From Lichtheimia corymbifera B2541 (lineage: Eukaryota > Mucoromycota > Mucoromycetes > Mucorales > Lichtheimiaceae), in NCBI GenBank assembly GCA_000697475.1, contig JNEU01001151.1, positions 62,001 to 126,000 on the forward strand: 64,000 bases of DNA, read 5' to 3'. The translations under genes were made by a program, and so were the position numbers. A model generated the notes under the pieces. It saw only the letters and a list, made by a program, of their open reading frames with translations, did no database searches and had not been told where the DNA came from. Of this stretch, positions 53,552 through 64,000 are shown piece after piece (the stretch's first letter is position 1; every line of letters begins with the position of its first letter).

Positions 53552-53901
53552 TATAGCCATTACCCATACCAAATAGCTGTTTACATGAGGCTGCGGGGTG
53601 TTTCCAACCATGCAATGTTTTTCCTCAACCCTTCTTGAGTCGTCAGATCACCATGACAACCCCTACACTGTATATTATAGGAGCATAATTGAGATAATGC
53701 CAAGCTTCATATTGTTGTACGCAATCATTTTATTTGGTCTAATGACAAGAAGGAACATCAGAAAGTACAAAGAGTGTCAAAGGAATGCAAATGAATGTGT
53801 GTGTTTTAAATGCAATGAAAAGAATTCCAAGAAAAAAGCAAAGTTATACTGGGAGGAGAAGAAGAAGGAGAGAAAGTAGTATAATGAATGGTTGTTTTGA
53901 T
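53552..53901. other. Short intergenic spacer
   Basis: This spacer lies between the GPI15 start and the 3' end of the MGA2-like gene on the same strand. It holds an A/G-rich run near 53800-53880 and no recognisable gene. Confidence 0.5.
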
Positions 53902-56239
53902 TCATGAGGACGTCAATAAAGAACTAGAAATAGCAGATGATGAGGGAAACAATGACCCATTGCCATTATTGTTGTTGCCACTCCCTTGAACGATTTTCAT
54001 TGCAATATGCTTAGCATCATGTAGCTTGCCAGTCATTTTCAAGCCTACCACCTGTAGTGCCAGCTCAAGCAAGGCTTGCTCATTAGCATCATGGTAGGTG
54101 AACAGCGGCACATCATGGCCTTCAAGAACCAGCGAGTGGGATTTAAAAGTAACGACAACAGGCCCTGGATGTGCATTGGGCGGCAACACACAAACCAACG
54201 TGTTGGGGTTCCAATAAATAGTCTCAGCTTCGTGCTCACCAAAAAAGCATGTCAATCCTTGATAGAACCCACTACCCAGAACGGTCACTTCTACACCACC
54301 ATAAATAGGACCTTGGGATGGTACCAACCGATCCACTTGTGGATTGCTGCTTTCGCTGTGGTGCCTTGTTGCCATCAACGTGGGTATAAGGCTTTTACCG
54401 TTTGGTGCTGTTGTTGTCATTGGTGACACATCCCCAAAGAAAGAACATGATGTACGACGACTGTTGCTGTGGCGGTGATTTATCTTTTCACCATCGCCCT
54501 TGGGCGTGGGTAAGGATCCAGGCACCATGAAATCAAAAAAGCTATTGACAGAAGATGCTGTTGATGGCGAAGACGATGATGATGATGGTCCACCATGGCT
54601 GATACGACGTGGTGTAATACAAGCAGGAGGAGTAAAGGTGCCCTTGTCTGATAAGTCATCGGTGGATGATGATGTTGTTGTATCGGCCACCATGCTGGCT
54701 CGGCTACGTTTCCGACCTTTATGCCGAGTACTCTTGTGATCATCGGTGATAAGAATCGGTGGTGAGGAACCTTTTGCAATCTCTTGTCCTTTGTTGTTGC
54801 GAATCGTAAATTCCACGCTACATAGACAAACATGCATAAGCAACAAAAAAGCTGCATGGGATTGCGTCACAATCATCACATACCAAAAGCCTTTCTTTTC
54901 GCTATGATGGCGGCAATAACAAGCAATGCGAGTGGGAAGGATGGCATCTCCAGAGCTGAAACTAACCATGGGCCCACAATTGAAAAGTAAGATACGATCT
55001 TGTTCTGGAAATTCTTCCAAGATTCGGTTGTAGTCGCTCGTTTTTGATCGTTCGGCCCGTTTTCGCTCACGTTGGATACAACCTTGACACACTTTTACAG
55101 CCACATCAGGTTGGCTAGCACATACCACTTTTGCATCAAGATGAAGTGCATCCTCATCCACACTGTCGTCATTGTTTTGTGAAGGGGATGAATGTTTTGA
55201 CATTAAGGACGATAGTGGCTGTGCGCGTTGTTTATCATGCAGCTCTTGCTGTTGTTGATGCTGTGCAGCACGTTTCAGACGTGAATGCGCAAGAAGTCTT
55301 TCCGGGAGTTTCAGATAAGGCCAATCGGTCACTTTGGTTCCGCTACCTGTCACCAACTGGATGCATAGACGTGTTTGTGTTTCCACACGCGATTTGTCAG
55401 GAGCACCAATCACACGAATATGGAGTCTTTTTTTTCCAACAGAGAGATACATGATCAGCGTTTCGAATTATTGACAGTTTCATCGCAATTTTCTCACCCT
55501 TTTTGATGATCGTGATTGGCAGCAGTAACATGCGTAGTAAGCTTCATATCACGGGTTGAATTCGAAACGCAATGCTCGATGCTGGTGGGCGACGAAGCAT
55601 CATCACTATGTACAATAATACTATTTTCGTATCAACAAGAACATGACAACATCCACCATGCACAATCCTTCCCCCAATATCGCAGCACACACATAACCCA
55701 TGATGTCCCTTTTGAGTCTTGATGTTGCATACTTACTTTTGTTCACTCTCAGGAGAATGAACGAGGTATTCTGACATCTCAAAGTAGGCTGCTTCGTTTG
55801 GCGTTAACAAGCTTGTCGGATGCATCATGTCCTATATTGGGGAAAGTGTAGATGATCAAGATAACAAAGTAAATAGTGAGCATCGCAGGCTGCATATCTC
55901 CCCAACCCCTTTTCAAAGGGCGATTCCTTTTGGTATTACATTGCTATCCAGGCCCAATGTGTAATGTCGTCGCCTCGGTGTATTGAAGGGTGATGTATCG
56001 TTGAGCACGTCATTGTATTGTGATGTGGGCGATCCAGATGCAGGTGTTGCATCATAATCCTGCTTTACAAACGACGTTGGGAGTTCGCCATCGAGAATGT
56101 CAGTAGGGGAATCATGCATCATCCATTTTTCAAGAGCTGGTGGGAAATCCGTCATGCCAGCTTGATGCTGGTGCTTATGCAAGGTACGATCGAGAATATC
56201 GGTTGTCGTTAATGTCGGCGAAGAAAAGGAAAACGTCAT
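53902..56239 (-). CDS. SPT23/MGA2-like transcription factor without membrane anchor
   Basis: A four-exon model (55940-56239, 55737-55831, 55426-54884, 54817-53902) closes in frame to 617 residues. The conserved SPT23/MGA2 region reads LHIRVIGAPDKSRVETQTR, then VKVCQGCIQRERKRAERSK and LFNCGPMVSFSSGDAILP. An IPT/TIG domain follows (RLVPSQGPIYGGVEVTVLGSGF). A helix-rich linker, LLELALQVVGLKMTGKLHDAK, then runs into a Ser/Asn tail and a stop. Yeast relatives continue with ankyrin repeats and a C-terminal transmembrane anchor, and are released from the ER by the proteasome to activate OLE1. Both parts are absent here. ATG 55452 is an alternative, shorter start. The intron at 54818-54883 is 66 nt without an in-frame stop. 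Confidence 0.75.
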
Positions 56240-57790
56240 GTTGAAACAATAGCTGTAAACGTGTCAATGAGCCGAGAAGAGAGAGAGCAAGAGAGATAGA
56301 GAGGGGTAGTGATTGTAAAACGAAAAAGAAAGGAAAAGAAATATAATGTCGTCTAGTCTTATCACCGAGAGATCAAAAATGAAAAAGAGATTTTGTACAC
56401 ATGTACGCGCGTTTATGTGTCTGGAACAGGTTTTTATAGAATACAAGGTGCATTTACAAAGCGAACGACAGAATAGACATTTCTCGATAAAGAAATAGAC
56501 ATACCCATGTATATGTGCCAGGCGGATCTACAATGTTATCATTGGCAGCCAAAGCGAGAGATTGAGTGAGAGAGACAAAGGGGGCCGAGAAAAAGTGTGT
56601 GAAAAGTGAAAACGTGGGTGTTCATGAATATACAATATCAAACACGCATCGACATGCGTATATGTTTGTGCATGTTTGGATGCATTAATCGCGACATTCG
56701 ACGGAATGCTTTGTCGATAATGAGCCGTATATCCAAACACACATCAAGGTTACACCTTGATGTAAGCTCCCTGTTGGTCTGATCGCACAACTCATTTCCC
56801 GACATTGGGCGGTCTGTGCCACCCTTATCTCTTTACCCCACCATCCCATTCCAAAAGTAAAAAGAGATAAGGAGTTTTTTTTAACGCCTTTTTCACCAAT
56901 CTGCAATTGTATATAAAGAAATGATAGGAACAATGCCCACACTAAGATCCCGGTTACGCTTTAGACACCTGAATGTGTAACAATGTGTCGTCTCTTTCTA
57001 CTTGTATTGAATCAAATAGCAGGTGTCTAGACCCTTCTTGTTGTTATTGCCGGTTGATAGCTAGTGATTTTCACGATCATGCTTTAACGTAGCTTTTTTT
57101 TCTAGTCAATGAAAATTAGCACTTGCGGATCTTTCGGAAGGCGTTTCGTATTGGGATGATGGTAGTTGTTGAATACCACATGGTCGCCAATCAAAGTCGG
57201 ATTGAGTAGCAAGCTCAAACAAAGGTATCCTCCTCAATGATTGGCCGAAAAGCAACAGGGTACACAAGCAGCGCACGTTAACAAACATACAAAGAAACGG
57301 AGCCAACCAGATCTGGAAAAGCGCACGATTCGCCTAACCCTTCTCACGCAACAAAGTGGCAAAAACAACCCGCTCAGCTCCCAGTGCTACACAGGTGGCG
57401 GCAAAACTCGGGCTTCTCTGGGGAACTTGGCTTGGCCTGTCACTTTGCAATATGCCGTTGCTCTTTATGCTACAAGCCTTTTGTTTTTGGGTGCTTAAAG
57501 TAGTGATTGGAAAAGAGGCGGAAATTAGTGCCATCCCATATACCCTATTACTCCCTTTGTTTACGTATGGGATGTTGTTGTTATTTGCCCAGGGCGATAG
57601 CTGCGTCCTCAACAAACAGCTCACAAAAAAATATCGTGTACTTTGTATGGCTGCCTGAAAGGGGAAATTATCCTAACCGTTTCAATGCCAGTCATACTAT
57701 AAAGCTGACACCAGTCGCATCAGACGATCGTTTCTCTTTCCATTACATATCCCTTGTCTGATCTATCACACAACACATATACACACAACC
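56240..57790. other. Divergent intergenic region
   Basis: A 1.55 kb spacer between the MGA2-like gene and the aminotransferase, so it should hold both promoters. Purine/pyrimidine-rich tracts at 56270-56340 probably belong to the MGA2-like leader. Open frames around 57241-57658 overlap on both strands without domain support. Confidence 0.5.
57698..57704 (+). promoter_or_regulatory. TATA box of the aminotransferase gene
   Basis: The string TATAAAG lies 93 bp upstream of the ATG at 57791 and precedes a short CT-rich leader. Confidence 0.5.
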
Positions 57791-59448
<1,658 letters not shown>

Positions 59449-59589
59449 GCAACCCATACATCTCATCCACCACTCCACACACACACATCCATTTCTTCTC
59501 ATTTCGTTACATAACAAACACCTTGAGCATATTATTAAAACAAAAGAGAATGTACTCATATATTTATCGTCTATTGCGTCATTATACTT

Positions 59590-61885
59590 TTATCGTCTTT
59601 GTCTACTACTGGGAGATCCACGTTCCTTTTTCCTTTCAATCCGGCGTTCTCGTTTTGCTAATAGACTCAGCAAGTCATTGTCGTCTTCTTCCTCGGAAGA
59701 GTTTTCTCCTGGTGCTTCATCATCGTCACTGCTTTCGCTGACCTGATCCAATTTTCCAATGCCTGAACTTGATACTGTGTATATCTGGGTATCCTCGGTA
59801 TCGCTACCATCAACATCTCTTTTGTCATCCTCCTCCTCCTGTTGTTCGTTGTATTGATTATATGATGTTGTATCAAGGGACCCTTGTTTTCCCACACTGC
59901 TAGGAAAGGAACCTGACCGAGACAATGACGATGCTTGTGTTCCCTGAATCTTGGATTCTTCCCCCACATTGTCTTCTTCGTCCGATGAATCTGCGAATAT
60001 GTGAAAAGTATATACACCGCCACCTTCCACTAATGGTATGGGTGGAACTGGTTCCGTGGTTGTCGTTGTTGATGTCATCACTTGCAATGTGGATCGTTCC
60101 GCGGAAGAAGGATGCTTAATGGAAAGAGAGCGCAAAATAGGTAACGAAGGTGGAATTGCTGGTGTCGTGTCATCTTGCGAAGATATAGCTTCAGGTATTG
60201 AGAAGGATAATTGTGGCGGAGGAGGTGGAGGAGGTGATGGTGGAGAAGAAGATAAAGGAAGATTTGAAAAGGCCTTTGGGGGTAAGGAAGATGAATGAGG
60301 TGGTGATAAGCTTCCAGCAGCTGACGAATTGACTGAGGAAGAAGGCGTAGTTGTATTGATGGATGATGTTCGATTATCATTGTTGATGTTGTTACTGCTT
60401 TTGATTTTCAGGGATCCAAACGCACCTCGAAGTGAAGTTGTTGATGATAGCTTGCTGGTATTGTTGGTAGTGTCAATCGTTGCCGAAGCGTTGAGGCGAG
60501 TAGAATCACGCTTTTTGAACATACTCTTGAATCGCTCTCTCATTTTGCCATTATTACCAAGGTTGACACTATTGCGTAGTCTTCCAGATGATGGTGGTGG
60601 TGGTGATGTTGGTTGTGAGAGTTGGGTATCCGTGGATGCTGATGGTGAAGGTGCTGCAGCAGCAATATTTCCCTTGGCATAGATAATCAAAGGTACATCC
60701 ACTGCCATGGTATCTGTTGTATGCTGATTGTCGGCATGTCGATACACGGCATCAGGTTCGACATCCACCCTGAGTCTAACTTGATATCCAACATTGACCA
60801 GACGTCCGGTTGATATATCCATTGATGGTATGCATGCAGGAGGGATCCACAAGGTTTGTGAGAGTGTTTGTACTGCATAATCCTGGTGTTCCACAAGCTC
60901 CAGATCAAATTGGGCGGTATCCATCTCGTGCACAAGCGTTTCCTCTCTACATGGTCAATTCCTTCATTTAATACTGCATATATCATATCCATCTCCATGT
61001 AACTTACCTTCCATAACAAGTAATCGTTGTGTATCGAATCAAAGCAAGAGAAATAGCCTTTTCACGCGAACGGTCATGATCATGCCAAATATGACCCACC
61101 ACAGGTAATATCATACCTAATACGATCCGTATCGTACGGTCAGTTGTATGAATCCTTTTGATAGTTTCCATAACACAATACCTTGAGGGATTGCCTTGCA
61201 CGGTAGAGTAATCCTAGCTGCTGATCTACATAGTGGATCATGGGAATTGGATGATGATTCCACAAGATAGGCCACTTCATTTGTCTGCTGTTGATCAGCC
61301 TCTTGCTCGTCTATTTGATGTTGTCCCATTGCTGCTACAACCGGTACATTGACTTGATGATGCAAAAGCTGCTCCTTGTAATATCCAGTAACTTCTATCG
61401 TGTAGTTGATTTGAACTTTTGCTTGTGGCTCGGATACCTGATGCACATGGAAGTTAAGTATCCTATAACCCATACGATCTGTAGTTACTACTTACCTCCA
61501 AGCTGCCAGGCATTCCTTTTACAAGATAGAGATCAAACAACAGATCACTCTGCTTCTCGACGACCAATGGCGGTGGAGGTGGCGATTGGGCTGTCGCAAG
61601 AACAAAGGCTGGAGCTGTTGGATTGCGATGCACTACATTGAGGTCGATTTGTCGAGTCTCGTGGAAGAGGTCGACGCATTGCTCGTTTTCTGATCCGATT
61701 GCTGATTTGATAGTTCCACGCCATACAAGTTGTAGTTTATCGAGTTGTGTAGTTGTTGTAGTTGTTGTTGTATTATCGGGGGAAGAAGAAGAAATAGAGA
61801 CTGTGCCTTTGACTCGATCGCCTGGTTGATAATGGTTGTTTTGTTGTAAGGAAATGGTCAAAGAAGGAAAATCATGGATCGCCAT
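59590..61885 (-). CDS. Arrestin-domain (alpha-arrestin) protein
   Basis: Four exons (61496-61885, 61182-61437, 61008-61116, 59590-60946) give 703 residues in frame. An arrestin N-like sheet starts MAIHDFPSLTISLQ with YQPGDRVKGTVSIS, then DKLQLVWRGTIKS and SDLLFDLYLVKG. An arrestin C-like part has VQINYTIEVTGYY and RITLPCKAIPQG, and ends LRVDVEPDAVY. The C-terminal half is long, disordered and Ser/Pro-rich, with SPPPPPPPQLSF and acidic Ser-Asp/Glu clusters. Alpha-arrestins bring the Rsp5/Nedd4 ubiquitin ligase to plasma-membrane transporters for endocytosis. I see no clear PPxY motif, so the ligase contact is unproven. It converges on the aminotransferase with about 140 bp between stops. Confidence 0.8.
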
Positions 61886-62841
61886 GATGCAAATAAGGAG
61901 GAGGAGGAGAAAGAAAAGAAAAAAGAGTGTAGCACGCGACACTCTTCAGAACACACAGCTGTGTTGCACGAAGATGATGAGAATAAAAGAAGCATCGGGC
62001 GTGTAACACGAGAAGGCTCAGCTCTGATGAATCAAATGAAACGCATGAATATTGATACGCATCAAAGGACTGGTTGCCTCTCGCACAGATTGAAGCATCT
62101 GAATTCATCTTCTCACGCTATCTCAATTAAGCAAAGTGATATCACTTAATGCCAACCATCTCATTCCACCAAAAAACTATGCAAAGAAGGCTCTTAACTT
62201 CCATAACAAATAAAGATGAAAAGCCAGCAGAAGCAGTAGTAATTGTTGTTGTGCTGCATCATCATGTGATCCATTGCCCTATTTCCAAATTGGATGATTG
62301 TACCTTGGTTCATCCTCACGCTTTGTCGACAGGATAGCATTATAGCTTCACATCAGCTATCAAATGGATGACATTGACGTTTACCATGTAAAGTAGCAAC
62401 GCTTTTTTGAACATGGTGCATGATGAAGAGGAGAATTCATGTACCTGGCTGAGTAGTAGATGAGGATCGTGAGAACCAGAATGAATAGCTCAAAGAGCAT
62501 GATCCCATTTTAAGAGTATGATCATGGATCCTCGGATGACCAATAACTCTGCAAAACAACATGATGCATATATAATTATTACTACATGTATAATCGTTTT
62601 TGTCAGCTGAGACATGAATGCATGACATGACCTTAGCGCCAGAACATCAGCACGTGTGTATGTGTGTGCATCCATCACCCACAATCACCCACCATCCTCG
62701 TCTCTCTTAGTTCTCCCCAGCTCTTTTCGAGATGTATAAAAATGGAAGCGGCCTTTGCGTCGTCCTTTTTAATCTTGCACCCTTTTCTCCTCATTTTATA
62801 TACCTGCTCTTTCTTCTCTTCTTTCCCCCTTACATACAATA
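61886..62841. other. Intergenic
   Basis: About 950 bp between divergent frames, with the arrestin promoter on the left. Open frames at 61874-62337 run antisense to or beyond the arrestin start and lack support. A TATA box at 62735 belongs to the next small gene. Confidence 0.5.
62735..62741 (+). promoter_or_regulatory. TATA box of the small secreted ORF
   Basis: TATAAAA lies 107 bp before the ATG at 62842 and is followed by a CT-rich leader (62760-62830). This is the same arrangement as at the isomerase gene. Confidence 0.45.
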
Positions 62842-63054
62842 ATGGCACTGCAGTATTCCATCATCGTGCTACTGATTATTCTAAAACTTGTCACCTATAT
62901 TGTCGCCAGGGATGATGACGACGAAGATGGCTCTGCTGACGACGAAAAGATACCAACCGACTATAGCAAGGACCACCATCACTCATCTTCATTATTCGAC
63001 GATTATACCAATGACGAAGAACAATACCCACCATCATGGATCTTTGTTGTTTGA
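62842..63054 (+). CDS. Small secreted acidic protein candidate
   Basis: A single exon encodes 70 residues. The first 20 (ALQYSIIVLLIILKLVTYIVA) look like a signal peptide or membrane helix. The rest is very acidic, with DDDDEDGSADDE and a His-rich DHHHSS stretch, and no cysteines. I recognise no family. The TATA box, CT-rich leader and clean start context support a gene; small size and simple composition are against certainty. It could be a small secreted or membrane-anchored peptide. Confidence 0.45.
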   Translation: MALQYSIIVLLIILKLVTYIVARDDDDEDGSADDEKIPTDYSKDHHHSSSLFDDYTNDEEQYPPSWIFVV

Positions 63055-63442
63055 GCTGATTAATCATTGTTCATTGATCACAGCAACTTTCTTGTATATC
63101 ACACCACTCACCACTCACCACTGATCCCTGCCAATTTCCCTTTTTGTACCTCGTTATGAGTCGGGGATACTGGCTGCATACCCAAAACGCACCTTGCAAC
63201 CTTTTTCATATTCCCATTACCGCCCTTTTGTACATTAACATTTTCACGTGTCAGGTGTTGTTTTGCGTAAGCACTTTATGTACATTTTTTTTTCATTCTT
63301 TTCATGATGCTTCTAATATATACAAACGAGAACAAGATGCGAATACATGTGGTATATGCGAAAAAGAAAAGGAAGAAGGTGTGATGAAATCAGAGAAGAT
63401 GGATGAATGCAATATGTGGGTGTGTGCGTGTGTGGTTGTTGT
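63055..63442. other. Convergent intergenic spacer
   Basis: CT- and AT-rich sequence between the small secreted frame and the stop of the partial gene. No gene was recognised. Confidence 0.45.
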
Positions 63443-64000
63443 TCATGCATGAGCGACAAAGAGATTGGGTAAGATACGAGAAAAGGGATCGGCTTGTTGT
63501 TTTTTGTTTTCCTCGATGGGATGATGGGATGATGGTAATGCATGTTCGGGGCCAATCTTATCACTTGCTGGAATGGGAGTGGGTGACGACAACACCTGTG
63601 GATCAAGTAAATCCATATCACATTCAAAAGTGCATGGGACCACTGCTTTGCGTTGTTGTTGTTGTTGTACATTGTATCGCAACTTCCATCCACAAGCGTA
63701 GGACAACTCTTGTTCGTCATCCTTATCCCCCTTGTAAACAACCTCGTTCTCTTTTGTAGAATCGATATCCACTGGTACAGACACCACTCGATCCTTATAT
63801 GAAATGCTATAGATGCGTTTGGAATTGCCCATCTTGACAAGCACTGTGCATCCATCAATCTGAGGAGGTGGTAGCGCAGGTTGAAGTGGTAAAACTGCTT
63901 CATCTTGCTGCGGAACAAAGACCATGCGGTTATGTTCTGAGTCACAATGTGACCATACAAAATCAATCGGCTTATGCGAAACAACGTGTGGTTGGCAAAT
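63443..64000 (-). CDS. 3' part of an unrecognised gene, truncated by the window end
   Basis: The frame is open from the window edge (first visible residues PIDFVWSHCDSEHNR) to the stop at 63443, about 185 residues. The sequence has proline and glutamine runs (ALPPPQ, VQQQQQRK) and a beta-rich stretch IYSISYKDRVVSVPVDI. It also has a cysteine pair around YACGWKLRYN and CTFECDMD. I recognise no family. No domain can be named without the missing upstream part. An internal ATG at 63925 exists, but the frame is open beyond it, so a longer protein is likely. Confidence 0.55.
   Translation of the reverse strand: MCQPHVVSHKPIDFVWSHCDSEHNRMVFVPQQDEAVLPLQPALPPPQIDGCTVLVKMGNSKRIYSISYKDRVVSVPVDIDSTKENEVVYKGDKDDEQELSYACGWKLRYNVQQQQQRKAVVPCTFECDMDLLDPQVLSSPTPIPASDKIGPEHALPSSHHPIEENKKQQADPFSRILPNLFVAHA

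Noticed and set aside
53598..53879. A 93-codon lysine-rich open frame
   Set aside because: The basic tail comes from an A/G-rich 3' untranslated stretch; no other support.
55396..55452. ATG 55452 as sole start of the MGA2-like gene
   Set aside because: The upstream exons join in phase through the acceptor at 55427 and restore a continuous SPT23/MGA2-type protein. It is kept as the alternative.
57241..57761. Overlapping open frames upstream of the aminotransferase
   Set aside because: They overlap on both strands and run into the TATA box and leader of the aminotransferase.

Overview
This 64 kb window is nuclear DNA from a fungus. It is gene-dense, and the genes carry many short GT-AG introns (about 50-70 nt). 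The intron-rich conserved genes, the unusual chitin-deacetylase relative and the general protein flavour fit an early-diverging fungus, most likely Mucoromycota (Mucorales-like). That placement is inference from protein character, not from a search. Coding models were assembled by hand; where exon phases could be summed they close in frame.

Layout. 0-2 kb: gene-poor, with two degenerate repeat units and a possible transposase relic. 2.0-11.3 kb: an FYRN/FYRC (TBRG1-like) nuclear protein, Mediator subunit MED12 (15 exons) and an unrecognised zinc-ribbon protein. 13.4-25.5 kb: an MFS anion/vitamin-type transporter, a GPI-anchored polysaccharide-deacetylase homologue that has lost its catalytic residues, the DEAD-box helicase DED1 with a modular N-terminal exon array, a tandem pair of tiny coiled-coil paralogues, and NAD-dependent glutamate dehydrogenase. 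27.2-41.7 kb: VTA1 and CSN2 converging tail to tail, TORC1 subunit KOG1/Raptor, a KpsF/GutQ-type SIS-CBS sugar-phosphate isomerase, a small unknown ORF and an HSL-family hydrolase. 41.7-47.7 kb: a 6 kb gene desert with a degenerate tandem repeat and a nested palindrome cluster. 47.7-64 kb: splicing factor SPF45, ribosomal proteins uS4 (RPS9) and eL21 (RPL21) in divergent orientation, GPI15/PIG-H, a truncated SPT23/MGA2-like factor, cytosolic aspartate aminotransferase, an alpha-arrestin, a small secreted acidic ORF and the 3' end of an unknown gene.

The genes are mostly housekeeping and there is no biosynthetic cluster. Several bear on nutrient and membrane control (KOG1, GDH, AAT, arrestin, VTA1, MGA2-like), but their adjacency does not imply co-function. 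The most unusual material is the 45.4-46.9 kb palindrome cluster, the matching repeat dimers at the two ends of the window, the dead deacetylase, the soluble MGA2-like protein and the DED1 exon array. No tRNA, rRNA, CRISPR or complete autonomous transposon was recognised.
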